Shown piece after piece: positions 36,837 to 47,894 of a stretch of 64,000 bases of DNA. The translations under genes and the position numbers were made by a program. How positions within the stretch are numbered: the first letter of the stretch is position 1; each line of letters begins with the position of its first letter. The stretch is from Rhodobacteraceae bacterium Araon29. GTDB taxonomy: Bacteria; Pseudomonadota; Alphaproteobacteria; Rhodobacterales; Rhodobacteraceae. Under the pieces are notes generated by a model. It saw nothing but the letters and a program-made list of their open reading frames with translations. It ran no database searches and was not told the origin of the DNA. The stretch covers positions 2,285,501 to 2,349,500 of the forward strand of contig CP046865.1 in the NCBI GenBank assembly GCA_039640505.1, read 5' to 3'.

Positions 36837-37700
36837 ATGCAAAACTGGGATGATCTTAAATATTGTTTAGCCCTTGATGAATTTCGGACAATGACTGCTG
36901 CGGCTAAAGCACTTGGCACCAACACTGCAACTGTTTCACGCCGCATTGAAAGGCTAACAGAAGAAGCAGGCCAACCCCTGTTTATTCGGCAAAATTGCCA
37001 CTGGATGGCAACAAGTCTGGGGCAAGAATTTTCTGCCGTAGCGCGACGTATTGAAGAGCGAATTCAAACTGCTGAGATAAATGCATCAACTCAACAAAAA
37101 AATTACAAGCTGCATATTACTGCGCCACAAACTATAATTGAAGCCTGTTTGCTTCCAGAAGCAGATAAGCTTTTAATCACCTACCCTCAATTGGAGATGA
37201 AGTTAGCGTCCACTCACGCAAGTTTGGCATTTGGCGAAACTGACCTTATTTTGTCTTTCTTAAAACCAGAAGAAGGTCGCATTTTCAGATTTAGAATTGG
37301 GCATCAAATATGCGGATTCTATCATGCAGCACGCTTTAAAAACAATCTACAAGGGTGGGTGGATGTTGATAGCGAAACCGGTCCTCGCCCAAAATTACAA
37401 AGTAATGTTGGCCCCCTAAATCAAAGCCCACGACTTACCGTTTCAAGTCTTTTAAACGCACATCAGCTTATTCGCACAATGCCGCTTTTGGCCTATTTGC
37501 CTTGTAGCTTTGCCGATAGTAAGCCCGATCTTATGCTTTATGAGCCTACTGGAAAAAATCAAAATGAAATCTGGGCTTCTTACCATTATACTCGAAAAAA
37601 AGACCCTGCACTAAAGCTGGCACGGGATTGGATCGAAAGTAGTCTGATGAAGAAATCGGCTCGCGTAGCTCAGGTCAATTACATGGCAGCAAGACCATAA
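36837..37700 (+). CDS. LysR-family transcriptional regulator
   Basis: A 287-aa regulator with an N-terminal winged helix (FRTMTAAAKALGTNTATVSRRIERLTEE over residues 14-41) followed by a poorly conserved effector domain. The ATG at 36837 has GGAAGG at 36824-36829. The target is unknown. Its 3' end overlaps the convergent carboxypeptidase gene by 22 bp. Confidence 0.85.
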   Translation: MQNWDDLKYCLALDEFRTMTAAAKALGTNTATVSRRIERLTEEAGQPLFIRQNCHWMATSLGQEFSAVARRIEERIQTAEINASTQQKNYKLHITAPQTIIEACLLPEADKLLITYPQLEMKLASTHASLAFGETDLILSFLKPEEGRIFRFRIGHQICGFYHAARFKNNLQGWVDVDSETGPRPKLQSNVGPLNQSPRLTVSSLLNAHQLIRTMPLLAYLPCSFADSKPDLMLYEPTGKNQNEIWASYHYTRKKDPALKLARDWIESSLMKKSARVAQVNYMAARP

Positions 37701-39169
37701 AGATCAGAAAATTTATTTTTTAAATATTCCAGCAACGGTTCAACTGAAACCGCATTCCCACTGGCTGACGCGATCAGTTCAGCGGCCGGATAACGCCCTC
37801 CGTGTCTTTGAAGGCGCTGCTGCAGCCATGAAACAGCTGGTTCTAGGTTTCCAGAGCCAAGGTGTACATCGAGATCAGCTAAGTCATTTCTTAGCGCTTT
37901 AAAAAGGCATCCGGCATAAACATTACCTAAAGAATATGTTGGAAAATAACCAAACAGCCCTTCGGACCAATGGACATCCTGCAGAACACCATTTGAGGCT
38001 TTATCGACTTTGTAGCCAAAATCTGCTGCAAATCGGTCATTCCATGCGGCTTCTAAATCTGCGACCTCTAATGCACCAGACATCAGATCACGCTCTAGAT
38101 CAAAGCGCAGCATGATATGCAGATTATACTGCAGCTCATCAGCCTCGGTCCGAATATAGCCATGCGACACCCGGTTAACAGCGTGATAGAAAACCTCTTC
38201 GTTTTCTATCCCAAAATCTCCAAACACGGCGCGCATGCGGCGGTATAAATGGCCTGTAAAAGCGCGGGATCGGGCCAATTGGTTTTCATAAATTCGGCTT
38301 TGACTTTCATGAACCCCCATTGAGCACCCTGCCCCAATCGGAGAAAATCCATATTCTGGATCAATATTTTGCTCATAACTTCCATGACCCACTTCATGGA
38401 CGGTTGAGTAAAAGCAATTTAACGGGTCGCTTGGTTCAGTTCTTGTTGTGATCCGCACATCATTACCCGAGCCTGAACTAAACGGATGCACAGCTTTATC
38501 AATCCGCCCGCGTGAAAAATCATAGCCAAAACATTCCGCCAGTTCATGCGCTATCAGCATTTGCTGTTTAGGATCAAAATGTCCCTGCAAGGCTTTTGGC
38601 TGCGGGCAATCTAACACGGCTGAACGCAATTCCACCAACGGTGATCTGAGTTGATCGAACATGTCCATCAGAGCTGGGAGTTCTCCATCCGGCTCATAAT
38701 CTTTCAGCAACGCTTCATAAGCCACTACAGCGCTGCCTTGAGCCAAGGCTTCGCCTTCCTGGCGGCGCAGTTGAATGACCTCAGAAAGAATGGGCGCAAA
38801 GGCCATAAAGTCATCTTCTGCCCGGGCTTTGGCCCAAATTTGATGAGATTTTGGGGTAATACGTGCCAATGCAACCGAAAGCTCAACAGGCACTTTTCGG
38901 GTCCGAAGAAGCGCGCGCTCAATCAAGCTCACTTGCCGTTTTTCAAGGGCCGTCAAAGCCTGCGATTGGGCAGTTGCTAACAAATCTTCTAGCTCACTCG
39001 AACTGCGCCGATCATGGAGCGCTTTTTCAAGTGCAGCAGATTCTTCAGCCCGGTCTTGCAATGCGCCTTTGGGCATGACTGTTTCTTGGTCCCATCCAAG
39101 TCGCGTTGCAATTTTAGCGAGGGCTTCTGTTTGATATTGATAATCCATTAAATTTGAAAAAGCAGTCAC
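37679..39169 (-). CDS. M32 metallocarboxypeptidase
   Basis: A 496-aa zinc carboxypeptidase of family M32, which removes C-terminal residues from peptides. HEVGH at 258-262 carries the zinc histidines and catalytic Glu, with a nearby ESQSR segment, HPFSSG before it and IRTEADE after it, all typical of the family. It lies 3 bp after ctaA. Start is GTG at 39169. Confidence 0.92.
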   Translation of the reverse strand: MTAFSNLMDYQYQTEALAKIATRLGWDQETVMPKGALQDRAEESAALEKALHDRRSSSELEDLLATAQSQALTALEKRQVSLIERALLRTRKVPVELSVALARITPKSHQIWAKARAEDDFMAFAPILSEVIQLRRQEGEALAQGSAVVAYEALLKDYEPDGELPALMDMFDQLRSPLVELRSAVLDCPQPKALQGHFDPKQQMLIAHELAECFGYDFSRGRIDKAVHPFSSGSGNDVRITTRTEPSDPLNCFYSTVHEVGHGSYEQNIDPEYGFSPIGAGCSMGVHESQSRIYENQLARSRAFTGHLYRRMRAVFGDFGIENEEVFYHAVNRVSHGYIRTEADELQYNLHIMLRFDLERDLMSGALEVADLEAAWNDRFAADFGYKVDKASNGVLQDVHWSEGLFGYFPTYSLGNVYAGCLFKALRNDLADLDVHLGSGNLEPAVSWLQQRLQRHGGRYPAAELIASASGNAVSVEPLLEYLKNKFSDLYGLAAM

Positions 39170-39172
39170 AGG

Positions 39173-40324
39173 TTAAATTCCTTTTACCGATTGTTGTGGA
39201 GGGTAAGCAGCCAAAAACCGTGCACGCAAAATTAAAACCCAAAGAACAACTGCTCCTAATTGATGTACGATAGCGATGTGCCAAGGGGCCGCATATAAGA
39301 CGGTTGTAATGCCCAAAACCATTTGCAGGCTCATCATTGCAAGAACTGCATTGAAGGCAAATCTAACCATTGCATTTCCTGATGACCGCGAGCGCCGCCA
39401 AGCAATGACGCCCAAGACGAAAACGCCGTAACCGGCTATGCGATGCATAAATTGAACCAGTCCATCGTCTTCAAAAAAGTTGCGCCACCAAGGGTTGAGC
39501 AAAAACGAGTCCGATGGAAAAAACTCTCCAGCCATCAGGGGCCAGTCAATATAATTGCGCCCAGCATCTATGCCCGCCACCAGCGCTCCAATAAGAATCT
39601 GCAGAAATGTGAAATGCAGTAGTCCCGTTGAGAGTGAAAACAAACGTCCCTCTCGGCTGCGTCGCCGCTGGATTAAATCACTCTCGCGTTCGCTCAGATG
39701 AAGTAGAAACCAAGCAATAAAACCTAAGATTACAAAGGCCAAGCCCAAGTGGGTCGCCAAGCGGTAGCTGGCAACATCCAGCATCGTTCCAGAAAGCCCA
39801 CTTGAGACCATCCACCAACCGATTGCACCTTGTGTTCCGCCCAGAGCCCCCAGAAACAGTAATTTGGGCGTCCAGCCTGTCGGAATTTTCTTTGTAAAAA
39901 ACAAAAACGCAAATCCGATGGCCCAAACCAGGCCAACCACACGGCCCAATTGCCTATGGCCCCATTCCCACCAATATATAACTTTAAAGCTCTGCAGGCT
40001 CATACCTTTGTTCTGCAGCTGGTATTCTGGAATTTGTTTGTATTTTTCAAACTCCTCAGACCAGTCTTGTTCGGACAAAGGCGGAAGAGCTCCGCTCACC
40101 GGCCGCCATTCTGTTATACTTAATCCGCTATCAGTTAACCGAGTAAGACCTCCAACAAGGATCATCATCACTACCAGCAAGAATAGTAAGATGAGCCATA
40201 AGCGCAAAATAGACCGGTTCGCCTGCCCGCGACCTCGGTCAATTATTCCGGTTGCTTTGTTTACCGGTGACGAGGCTTCAGTCTCGGCGGCAACATCTTC
40301 AAATATTGATCTCTTACGGGTCAT
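39173..40324 (-). CDS. ctaA: Heme A synthase CtaA
   Basis: A 383-aa membrane enzyme with eight helices that oxidises heme O to heme A for cytochrome oxidase. Family marks are GGLTRLTDSGLSITEWRPVSG in the first loop, YWWEWGHRQLGRVVG with conserved heme-site histidines, and MHRIAGYGVF and HQLGAVVLW in the second half. The long form without the first-loop cysteine pair fits alphaproteobacteria. Confidence 0.96.
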   Translation of the reverse strand: MTRKRSIFEDVAAETEASSPVNKATGIIDRGRGQANRSILRLWLILLFLLVVMMILVGGLTRLTDSGLSITEWRPVSGALPPLSEQDWSEEFEKYKQIPEYQLQNKGMSLQSFKVIYWWEWGHRQLGRVVGLVWAIGFAFLFFTKKIPTGWTPKLLFLGALGGTQGAIGWWMVSSGLSGTMLDVASYRLATHLGLAFVILGFIAWFLLHLSERESDLIQRRRSREGRLFSLSTGLLHFTFLQILIGALVAGIDAGRNYIDWPLMAGEFFPSDSFLLNPWWRNFFEDDGLVQFMHRIAGYGVFVLGVIAWRRSRSSGNAMVRFAFNAVLAMMSLQMVLGITTVLYAAPWHIAIVHQLGAVVLWVLILRARFLAAYPPQQSVKGI

Positions 40325-40386
40325 GCGGGTTCAGGCTTTCTATTATTTCCAACTAAAGAGTAGAGCGCAGACATATAAGCTTCAAG

Positions 40387-41133
40387 TCATTCACCCCGTT
40401 CTTTCCACCTTACAATTTGTCGCAACATGCCATGAAATATTTGTACATCCGCCCGAGTCAAAGGCAAACGGGACCACATATTGCGAAGATTTAACTTCAT
40501 GCCCTGCGCCTTGGTCTCAGGAAAGAAAAACCCGGCCGTTTCCAATCTCTGCTCAAAATGCTCTGCGAGTTTCTCAACATCTTGGACCGCGGCCCAGTCG
40601 GTGCCAGCCAATTCCATTCTTTGATTTTCGATCTGGCCTTGAGCGCGCCGCCATTCATAGGCCAGCAGCAATACACATTGCGCCAAATTGAGCGATGGAA
40701 ACTCTGGATTGACCGGCAAGGTAATGATTGCGTTTGCCACAGCAACATCTTCGTTTTGCAATCCAGCCCTTTCAGGGCCAAACACAACCGTCACTTTTTG
40801 TCCAGAAGCGATCAACTCTGCCGCCTTCTCCATTGCGGCTTGCGGCGCATAAACCGGCTTTGTGAGGCCGCGGCTTCGGGCCGTTGTGGCAAAGACAAAA
40901 TGTCCATCACCACTGGCGTCTGCAACGGTTTCAAAATGGCCCGCTTCATCCAAAACGCGCCCCGCACCACTCGCCATTGCAATGGCTTTTGGGTTTGGCC
41001 AACCATCCCGGGGGGCAACAACCCGCATTCTATCTAGACCAAAATTAAGCATGCCTCGCGCAGCAGCGCCAATGTTCTCACCCATTTGTGGGCGGACAAG
41101 GATAAAGGTTGGTTGTGGATGCAAACTGGTCAT
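40387..41133 (-). CDS. trmJ: SpoU/TrmJ-type RNA 2'-O-methyltransferase
   Basis: A 248-aa knotted methyltransferase. ENIGAAARGMLNFGLDRMRVV at the start, FGPERAGLQNEDV in the middle and NLAQCVLLLAYEW near the end are motifs 1-3 of the SPOUT/TrmH class; the domain order fits TrmJ, which methylates position 32 of some tRNAs. I start it at the ATG at 41133; an ATG at 41163 adds ten residues with no family similarity. The exact RNA target is inferred. Confidence 0.85.
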   Translation of the reverse strand: MTSLHPQPTFILVRPQMGENIGAAARGMLNFGLDRMRVVAPRDGWPNPKAIAMASGAGRVLDEAGHFETVADASGDGHFVFATTARSRGLTKPVYAPQAAMEKAAELIASGQKVTVVFGPERAGLQNEDVAVANAIITLPVNPEFPSLNLAQCVLLLAYEWRRAQGQIENQRMELAGTDWAAVQDVEKLAEHFEQRLETAGFFFPETKAQGMKLNLRNMWSRLPLTRADVQIFHGMLRQIVRWKERGE

Positions 41134-41269
41134 TGGGTCACCATTTGAATGTATGCAGCTCATCTATGCTAGAAAACCTGCCCTGAAAAGCCCTTTGGAG
41201 ACCATAAGCCATAGCCATTTACGAAATTTAAGATTATGGAAGTTTAAAACTGCTATCAGGAACTTTCAG

Positions 41270-41899
41270 ATGATGGACCAAGAGCACCCACAGGTTTATT
41301 TGATCACTCCAGGCGACTTCGAACTTTCCCGTTTTGGTGATCAATTGGGCAATGTCCTGGATGGCAATGAAGTGGCCTGCGTGCGGCTTGCTCTGACCAC
41401 AAAAGACGAATTAGAGATTTCCAAAATCGCAGATAGCCTGCGCGATATTTGTCATGCTCGTGATGTTGCGCTGGTGATCGAAAGCCACATTATGCTGGTC
41501 GAGCGTTTGGGGCTTGATGGGGTTCATTTATCTGATGGTGCGCGCGCAGTTCGAAAAACACGTGACGCTCTGGGTAAAGAGGCCATTGTTGGTACATTTT
41601 GCGGCACTTCAAAACATGATGGAATGTCCGCAAGCGAAGCAGGTGCTGACTATGTTAGTTTTGGTCCGGTGCAAAACACCAAACTAGGCGATGGCCAGGT
41701 GGCGGACATCGATCTTTTCGCATGGTGGTCAGAAATGATTGAAGTGCCTGTCGTCGCAGAGGGGGCGCTCAGTATTCCTACAATGGCCAATTTGCGCAAA
41801 GTCACTGATTTTGTTGCCCTGCAAGACGAAATTTGGCGCGAAGACAACCCATCGGAAGCTTTGAGCGCCTATATCACGGCGATGACTTCAACCGGCTAG
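41270..41899 (+). CDS. ThiE-like thiamine phosphate synthase
   Basis: A 209-aa TIM-barrel protein resembling ThiE: VYLITPGDF at the start, GLDGVHLSDGAR, SKHDGMSASEAGADYVSFGPV and PVVAEGALSI. ThiE couples the thiazole and pyrimidine halves of thiamine. Rhodobacterales have a version diverged from E. coli ThiE whose activity is less certain. AGGAA lies 10 bp before the ATG at 41270. The 3' end overlaps the convergent acyltransferase by 26 bp. Confidence 0.78.
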   Translation: MMDQEHPQVYLITPGDFELSRFGDQLGNVLDGNEVACVRLALTTKDELEISKIADSLRDICHARDVALVIESHIMLVERLGLDGVHLSDGARAVRKTRDALGKEAIVGTFCGTSKHDGMSASEAGADYVSFGPVQNTKLGDGQVADIDLFAWWSEMIEVPVVAEGALSIPTMANLRKVTDFVALQDEIWREDNPSEALSAYITAMTSTG

Positions 41900-42719
41900 T
41901 TGCCTGTTGGTGGGCGCTGCTCACCTGACTTTGCAGGTGCTTTGACAGGTCTTTTCGGGATGAAAAATCTGCAATCGCAACGGGCGGTGAAAAGATAACC
42001 TCAACCCTGCCTTGGCGCCACGTGCTGAGGGTCAGCAGAAAGTGGGAATCAAAAGCCATATCACCCCACCAACCATAAAATCGGTCATCACATCCCTTCG
42101 GGGCTTTGTACACCACGCTCACAGGTTGAACATATATATCGCTTTTTAGGTTTTGCTCGAATAAAGCCGCAAAAAGCGTTGATTTAAAAGGCAAAACCTG
42201 CCGCCCGTCGGTTGAGGTGCCTTCTGGGAAAAACAGTAATTTATGTCCCATTTGTAAGCGCGATGAAAGCATATCGCGTTGCAATTTGGCTTGCTGCCTG
42301 TCACGCTTTATGAAAACTGTTCCGGCTGCACGCGCCAGCCACCCGATACCAGGCCAGGCGGCAACTTCAGACTTTGACACAAAATACACTTGCTGCGTGG
42401 CATTCAAAGTAAAGATATCAAGCCAAGACGAATGGTTGGCAACGACAGCGCCGTTATTGGTCATGGCTCGGCCAAAAATATGCTGATTTATGCCCATAAT
42501 GCGCAGAGATATTTTACAGACGGCTTGGTTCAGAAAGGGCGTTATCGGCCGATTGTGACCAAATAGGGGTTTTTCAAAAATACGCAGCAGGAGTAAGATC
42601 AAAAGCCCACCAAAGATAACAACGAACATCGGCACAACGCGTATTATAACTATGATCCACCCCATAAACGATATTTCATTTATGTTTAGATCGCCGTGTG
42701 AACTTCGCCACGTTGTCAT
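41874..42719 (-). CDS. olsA: Lyso-ornithine lipid O-acyltransferase (PlsC family)
   Basis: A 281-aa membrane-bound acyltransferase with an N-terminal helix (about 20-45), NHSSWLD for the HX4D catalytic motif and FFPEGTSTDG for substrate binding. On its own it could be a phosphatidate-forming acyltransferase. Coupling by ATGA overlap to olsB supports the second step of ornithine-lipid synthesis. Confidence 0.85.
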   Translation of the reverse strand: MTTWRSSHGDLNINEISFMGWIIVIIRVVPMFVVIFGGLLILLLLRIFEKPLFGHNRPITPFLNQAVCKISLRIMGINQHIFGRAMTNNGAVVANHSSWLDIFTLNATQQVYFVSKSEVAAWPGIGWLARAAGTVFIKRDRQQAKLQRDMLSSRLQMGHKLLFFPEGTSTDGRQVLPFKSTLFAALFEQNLKSDIYVQPVSVVYKAPKGCDDRFYGWWGDMAFDSHFLLTLSTWRQGRVEVIFSPPVAIADFSSRKDLSKHLQSQVSSAHQQATSRLKSSP

Positions 42720-43495
42720 GTCAATATCTCAGCTTTTGAATAAATATTTTTCTGCCGGCCATTCATACGCTCGATATCTAAAACCAAACATACGTCAATT
42801 GTATTAAAGTCATAATCAATAAATGCATTTTGCCCGACAAACCCGCCCAATCGCAGATAGGCTTTAATCAAGGCGGGAATTTCCAATACGGCTTTACGGC
42901 GGTCCAAATTTTCCGGTGGGATCAAATCCATGATCTGAGCATGAGGCGCTTTGGCTTCTATCCTTAATTCGGGCGGAGCAAGATGGCGCTGATGTAAAAG
43001 ACTAAGCGGAGCAGCAAACGCATTTGCATCTGTGCCATGAAAGCTTGCCACCCCAAACAAAATTTCTATTTTCTCTGCAAGCACGAATTCAGACAGACCT
43101 TTCCACAGATGATAGAGCGCTGTTCCGCCTCTGTAATCGGGATGCACACAGGATCTGCCAAGTTCTAACAATTTACGGCCAGACCTTTTTAATTTTGAAA
43201 GATCATACTCGTCCTCTGAGTAAAACTGCCCAAGCTCCTGGGCCTTTTCATCTGTCATCAAGCGATAAACCCCCACAACACCGCTTTTGCAGTCACTTTG
43301 TTTTGTCTGATCTACCAAAATCAGGTGATCAAAATAGGGATCAAAACGATCCCGCTCTAAACGGTTTTCATGGTCAACAAGGTTTCCGCACCCACCAAGT
43401 TCGGAAATAAAGACATCATACCTTAGCCTCTGAGCCGCCAGAAACTCTTGTTCTGTTTTCGCAAATTTAACAGTGAACTCAGGCGAAGTTACCAA
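42716..43495 (-). CDS. olsB: Ornithine-acyl-ACP N-acyltransferase OlsB
   Basis: A 259-aa GNAT-fold protein. It carries the OlsB pattern LRYDVFISELGG near the start, LELGRSCVHPDYRGGTALYHLWKG in the middle and LLKAYLRLGG-like text near the end. It makes lyso-ornithine lipid from ornithine and a 3-hydroxyacyl-ACP. Ornithine lipids replace phospholipids under phosphate limitation. Confidence 0.9.
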   Translation of the reverse strand: MVTSPEFTVKFAKTEQEFLAAQRLRYDVFISELGGCGNLVDHENRLERDRFDPYFDHLILVDQTKQSDCKSGVVGVYRLMTDEKAQELGQFYSEDEYDLSKLKRSGRKLLELGRSCVHPDYRGGTALYHLWKGLSEFVLAEKIEILFGVASFHGTDANAFAAPLSLLHQRHLAPPELRIEAKAPHAQIMDLIPPENLDRRKAVLEIPALIKAYLRLGGFVGQNAFIDYDFNTIDVCLVLDIERMNGRQKNIYSKAEILT

Positions 43496-43601
43496 GGAAT
43501 TACCCTTTTTTAGATGCTCTCTCTAGCCAAGACACTCTTTCTTGACAAGATAAGACCAGATTAAAACCCACGAATTACAACTCAGGGTTGTTTTTTGAAA
43601 A

Positions 43602-43787
43602 TTATTCTTTAAAAAGAACCTGAATTAAAACAATGCGTGATCCGTCAATGACTATTTTTCCAACTTCGGTAAAGTTCACGGTGATCCGATTACCAATCCG
43701 TGATTGCACCTGCCCAATCCCCCAATCTGGCTGTGACGGGTGTTTCACCATCATCCCCGGTTCCAAGAAGTTATTCAAATTATCCAA
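43602..43787 (-). CDS. DUF3553 family protein
   Basis: A small protein of about 61 aa. The core MVKHPSQPDWGIGQVQS then VNFTEVGKIVIDG is the DUF3553 signature seen in alphaproteobacteria. Its function is unknown. I place the start at a TTG at 43787, preceded by AAGGG at good spacing; the ATG at 43826 would overlap the divergent chpT gene and adds residues not seen in the family. Confidence 0.75.
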   Translation of the reverse strand: MDNLNNFLEPGMMVKHPSQPDWGIGQVQSRIGNRITVNFTEVGKIVIDGSRIVLIQVLFKE

Positions 43788-43817
43788 TTCACATACCCTT
43801 AGAAATTTCTTTCCACA

Positions 43818-44426
43818 ATGAAACATGATCCTTTACAACTCGCAACATTAATTGGGTCCAGAATTTGCCATGACCTCGCAAGCCCGATAGGCGCTGTTAA
43901 AAATGGCCTTGAATTGCTCCATTTATCTTCTGAAAATTCTAGGGGGCCTGAAATCTGTCTCATTGAGGAAAGCAGCGAAAATGCCATCGGTCAGGTAAAT
44001 TTTTTCCGCATTGCTTTTGGCATGGGGAGTAAACACGCGGAACTTTCCCCCGACAGAGCCCGAAACATACTGTTCCCCTTGTTCAATGGCTCTCGTGTAG
44101 TTTTGAGCTGGTCCATTGAAACGAACATCACACGGATTGAAGCGCAGGCTATTTTCCTTTCTATTCTTTGTCTGGAAACAGCAATGCCGCTGGGTGGGGA
44201 AATCCATATAAGCAGGCAAAAGGATAAAACCACTGTAAAGGGATCTTCGTCCAATTTTTCCCAAAATCCAGAGCTTTGGAACAGCTTACTGCAGCCTTCA
44301 AAAAGGCACGATATTGCGCCTGCACATGTTCATTTCCTGTTGCTGCCTTTGATCTGCCAACAGATGGAAAAGCCTATAAACCTAGATCAATCCACCGAAA
44401 ATAAAGCCGTTTACATCAGGTTCTGA
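43818..44426 (+). CDS. chpT: Histidine phosphotransferase ChpT
   Basis: A 202-aa histidine phosphotransferase with the dimerisation and phosphotransfer helix [20 protein letters not shown]; His18 should be the phosphorylated residue. The C-terminal half resembles a degenerate kinase ATP-binding domain. ChpT passes phosphate from CckA to CtrA and CpdR. Its end overlaps proA by 11 bp. In Rhodobacterales the CtrA pathway mainly controls motility and gene transfer agents. Confidence 0.9.
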   Translation: MKHDPLQLATLIGSRICHDLASPIGAVKNGLELLHLSSENSRGPEICLIEESSENAIGQVNFFRIAFGMGSKHAELSPDRARNILFPLFNGSRVVLSWSIETNITRIEAQAIFLSILCLETAMPLGGEIHISRQKDKTTVKGSSSNFSQNPELWNSLLQPSKRHDIAPAHVHFLLLPLICQQMEKPINLDQSTENKAVYIRF

Positions 44427-45672
44427 CGGAGCCATTTCCAGAAACCAGGTATTTGAAACTTGTCAATTGCTCTGTCCCAACCGGACCGCGGGCATGCATT
44501 TTTCCTGTCGCAATGCCAATTTCTGCACCCATCCCAAACTCTCCACCATCGGCAAACTGGGTGGATGCATTATGCATTAAAATTGCACTGTCAACGCGTT
44601 CGAAAAAGTGGCGCTTTGCGGCGTCATCTTCGGTCATGATACAATCAGTATGATTTGAACCATGGGTTCGGATATGCGCAATGGCCTGATCAATATCACG
44701 AACTGAGCGCGCTGCGATTGTACTGGCCAGATATTCTTTGCCCCAATCTTCCACTGTTGCTTCTTTGGTGCCCGCAATATGGCTTAAGTCTTCATTAGCA
44801 CGCACTTCAACACCAACCTGGATCAAAGCTGAGATAACTTCTGCGCCCAAGCCATCCACAAGGTCTTGATGGATCAATAAACATTCTGCTGCTCCGCAGA
44901 TGCCAGTTCTACGTGTTTTAGAATTTAGCACAACATCCAAAGTTTTTCCCGCATCAGCGTGCTTGTCGATATAAATATGAACGATGCCTTCCAAATGCGC
45001 AAAAACAGGAACCCGTGCTTCGCTTTGCACCAAGCCGACCAGTCCCTTGCCACCGCGCGGCACAATCACGTCAACCGTGTCTGTCATGGTCAGCATTTTT
45101 TGAACGGCTGCGCGATCACGGCTTGGTACGAATTGAATAGACGCCTCGGGCAAATCCGCTTCTTTCAGCCCAGCAACCAGACAGGTATGAATAGCCTGAG
45201 AGCTGTGAAAGCTTTCCGAACCGCCGCGTAAAATAACCGCATTGCCCGATTTAAGGCACAGCGCTCCGGCATCCGCAGTCACGTTGGGACGGCTTTCATA
45301 AATCACCCCAATCACCCCCAAAGGTGTAGAGACCTTTTTGATCGACAGCCCATTAGGACGATCCCATTGATCAAGCACTTTTCCGACAGGATCAGATTGC
45401 TGGGCAACCGCCGTTAAACCGTCAACGATACCCTTGATCCGCGCCTCATCTAGCAACAAGCGATCCATCATAGCGTCGCTTAAGCCCTTTTGCCGCCCGT
45501 ATTTTAAATCCTTGGTATTTTCGCCAATGATCCATGTGCGCCGATCCCAAACAATCTTTGCGGCGGCCTCTAGAGCCAAGGTCTTTTGACGATCTTGTGC
45601 ATATGCAAGCTGGGCTGCGGCCGCTTTTGCCTGTGTTCCAATGGCTTGCATCACTTTATCAATATCGTTCAT
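44416..45672 (-). CDS. proA: Gamma-glutamyl phosphate reductase
   Basis: A 418-aa NADPH-dependent reductase that makes glutamate semialdehyde in proline synthesis. It has [22 protein letters not shown], the catalytic cysteine in [10 protein letters not shown], and the C-terminal [21 protein letters not shown]. It lies 18 bp after proB. Confidence 0.97.
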   Translation of the reverse strand: MNDIDKVMQAIGTQAKAAAAQLAYAQDRQKTLALEAAAKIVWDRRTWIIGENTKDLKYGRQKGLSDAMMDRLLLDEARIKGIVDGLTAVAQQSDPVGKVLDQWDRPNGLSIKKVSTPLGVIGVIYESRPNVTADAGALCLKSGNAVILRGGSESFHSSQAIHTCLVAGLKEADLPEASIQFVPSRDRAAVQKMLTMTDTVDVIVPRGGKGLVGLVQSEARVPVFAHLEGIVHIYIDKHADAGKTLDVVLNSKTRRTGICGAAECLLIHQDLVDGLGAEVISALIQVGVEVRANEDLSHIAGTKEATVEDWGKEYLASTIAARSVRDIDQAIAHIRTHGSNHTDCIMTEDDAAKRHFFERVDSAILMHNASTQFADGGEFGMGAEIGIATGKMHARGPVGTEQLTSFKYLVSGNGSVRT

Positions 45673-45690
45673 TCTTACGCCCTTATATCT

Positions 45691-46797
45691 TTATGTGGCC
45701 ATATCATTTCGGTGCACCAAAGCTGCACGTCCAGGATAGCCCAAAACCTTTTCAATTTGTGAGCTGCGCAACCCAATAAGAGCGCGCGCTTCTGCTGATG
45801 TATATCCGCTTATACCCTGACCTATTTCGCGCCCTGTCTGGTCACAAATAACCACCACATCACCGCGAAAAAACTTGCCTTTCACATCGGTAACTCCCGC
45901 AGGCAAAAGGCTTTTGCCAGTGCCTAGGGCTTTTACGGCACCGTCATCAATAGCAATTTGGCCCATCGGTTTTAGCGATGCAATCCAGCGTTTTCTGGCC
46001 GTATGCGGATCAAGCTGTGCCCCGAACCAAGTGGCCGGCGCATCATCCACCAAAGCCTGCAGAGGATGCAAGCGCGATCCTTTTGAGATCACCATGATGC
46101 AGCCCGCCGCTGTGGCCGTTTTGGCAGCCATGAGCTTTGTTTTCATGCCCCCCTTCGAAAGACCAGATCCTGCATCACCAGCCATGGCTTCAATTTCGGG
46201 AGTAATCTCATCTATTTTTTCAATCAGTTTTGCAGATTTATCCAAATGGGGGTTTTGACTATAAAGACCATCAACGTCCGAGAGTAGAATTAAATGGTCT
46301 GCCCCAATTGTAACCGCAACCTGAGCTGCAAGCCTGTCATTATCCCCATAACGAATTTCGTCTGTCGCCACGGTGTCGTTTTCGTTGACGATCGGAACAA
46401 CGCCCAAGCCAAGAAGAGTTTCAATGGTTGCGCGCGAATTGAGATAGCGGCGGCGGTTCGAGCTATCCTCTAGGGTGACAAGGATCTGTGCAGTTTTAAT
46501 ATCATGTGGGGCCAGCACTTCTTCATAGGCCTGCGCCAGGCGGATTTGCCCCACGGCAGCAGCAGCTTGCGACTGCTCCAGCGCCAGATCATTGGCGGGA
46601 AGGTCAAGCACCCTGCGGCCCAGCGCAATGGATCCAGAAGACACAAGAACCACATCAACGCCCATTTTTTTGAACCGTGACACATCCGAGGCAAGCGAAA
46701 CCAGCCAGTCGCGTCGCAAAACACCGCTCTGCGGCTCGACCAACAACGCCGATCCGATCTTTATCACAATCCGCTTTGCAGAGCTTAGGGCCGCCAT
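45691..46797 (-). CDS. proB: Glutamate 5-kinase
   Basis: A 368-aa kinase phosphorylating glutamate, the first step of proline synthesis. The amino-acid kinase domain ([32 protein letters not shown]) is followed by a C-terminal PUA domain (residues about 275-365), as in the full-length bacterial form. The first codons lie inside the 3' end of obgE (13-bp overlap). Confidence 0.96.
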   Translation of the reverse strand: MAALSSAKRIVIKIGSALLVEPQSGVLRRDWLVSLASDVSRFKKMGVDVVLVSSGSIALGRRVLDLPANDLALEQSQAAAAVGQIRLAQAYEEVLAPHDIKTAQILVTLEDSSNRRRYLNSRATIETLLGLGVVPIVNENDTVATDEIRYGDNDRLAAQVAVTIGADHLILLSDVDGLYSQNPHLDKSAKLIEKIDEITPEIEAMAGDAGSGLSKGGMKTKLMAAKTATAAGCIMVISKGSRLHPLQALVDDAPATWFGAQLDPHTARKRWIASLKPMGQIAIDDGAVKALGTGKSLLPAGVTDVKGKFFRGDVVVICDQTGREIGQGISGYTSAEARALIGLRSSQIEKVLGYPGRAALVHRNDMAT

Positions 46798-47822
46798 GTA
46801 TCCTGCCCCTCATCCGTCAGTTCAGGTTCGGCCTTTGCCCCGTCAATCACCGCACGCAAAGCGCGCAGTACATCGCTTACACCTTCACCGCTCACACCCG
46901 ACACCAACAACACCTCACCGCCGCTAATCTGTTCCAGCTCGGCCTTAAAGAAGGATTGCTCTTCTGCATCCAAAGCGTCAATTTTGTTCAATGCGGTGAT
47001 GCGCGGTTTTTCGGCCAGTGCCCCGCCATAGGCGGTCAGCTCGTGGATTATTGTTTTATAATCCGTCAGAAAATCACCGGCGGTCCCGTCCACCAGATGC
47101 AGCAGAACAGAGCATCTTTCAACATGACCTAAAAACAAATCTCCCAGCCCGCGACCTTGGTGCGCTCCGTCGATCAAGCCGGGAATATCGGCCATGACAA
47201 ATTCGGTATTATCAATCCCAACCACGCCTAAATTCGGATGCAGCGTGGTAAAGGGATAATCCGCAATTTTAGGGCGGGCGTTGGATGTGGCCGCCAAGAA
47301 AGTGGATTTTCCGGCATTGGGCATGCCGAGCAAACCGGCATCCGCAATCAGCTTTAACCGCAGCCAAATGGTGCGCTCGATGCCTTCTTGTCCGGGATTT
47401 GCCCGCCGCGGTGCCTGATTGGTCGCCGATTTAAAATGCAGATTGCCAAACCCGCCGTTGCCGCCTTTGGCAAGAACAATCCGATCACCAATATTGGCCA
47501 GATCTGCAATAACGGTTTCTTGATCTTCATCTAAAATCTCGGTTCCTGCCGGCACCCGCAAAATGATATCACCGCCAGTGGCGCCAGAACGTTGCTGGCC
47601 CATGCCCGGCCGGCCATTATCGGCAAAGAAATGTTGCTGATAGCGAAAATCAATTAATGTATTGAGACCATCAACAACTTCGGCAATAACCGACCCGCCA
47701 TTGCCGCCATCGCCCCCGTCAGGGCCGCCATATTCGATATATTTCTCGCGGCGAAAGCTGACCGCACCGCCGCCGCCGGAACCGGATCGGATGTAGACCT
47801 TTGCCAAGTCAAGAAATTTCAT
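46785..47822 (-). CDS. obgE: GTPase ObgE/CgtA
   Basis: A 345-aa GTPase involved in 50S ribosome maturation and stress signalling. The glycine-rich Obg domain ([23 protein letters not shown]) precedes a G domain with [17 protein letters not shown], and NKID. The C-terminal OCT domain is absent, as is common in short alphaproteobacterial versions. It is the standard neighbour of rpmA/rplU. Confidence 0.97.
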   Translation of the reverse strand: MKFLDLAKVYIRSGSGGGGAVSFRREKYIEYGGPDGGDGGNGGSVIAEVVDGLNTLIDFRYQQHFFADNGRPGMGQQRSGATGGDIILRVPAGTEILDEDQETVIADLANIGDRIVLAKGGNGGFGNLHFKSATNQAPRRANPGQEGIERTIWLRLKLIADAGLLGMPNAGKSTFLAATSNARPKIADYPFTTLHPNLGVVGIDNTEFVMADIPGLIDGAHQGRGLGDLFLGHVERCSVLLHLVDGTAGDFLTDYKTIIHELTAYGGALAEKPRITALNKIDALDAEEQSFFKAELEQISGGEVLLVSGVSGEGVSDVLRALRAVIDGAKAEPELTDEGQDTWRP

Positions 47823-47894
47823 TATTGCCTCTTGGGGTTATGCTCAACAAGCCAATAGTTAAACTTGGCCCAAGGCTCAAGCCTTTGGCGCAAT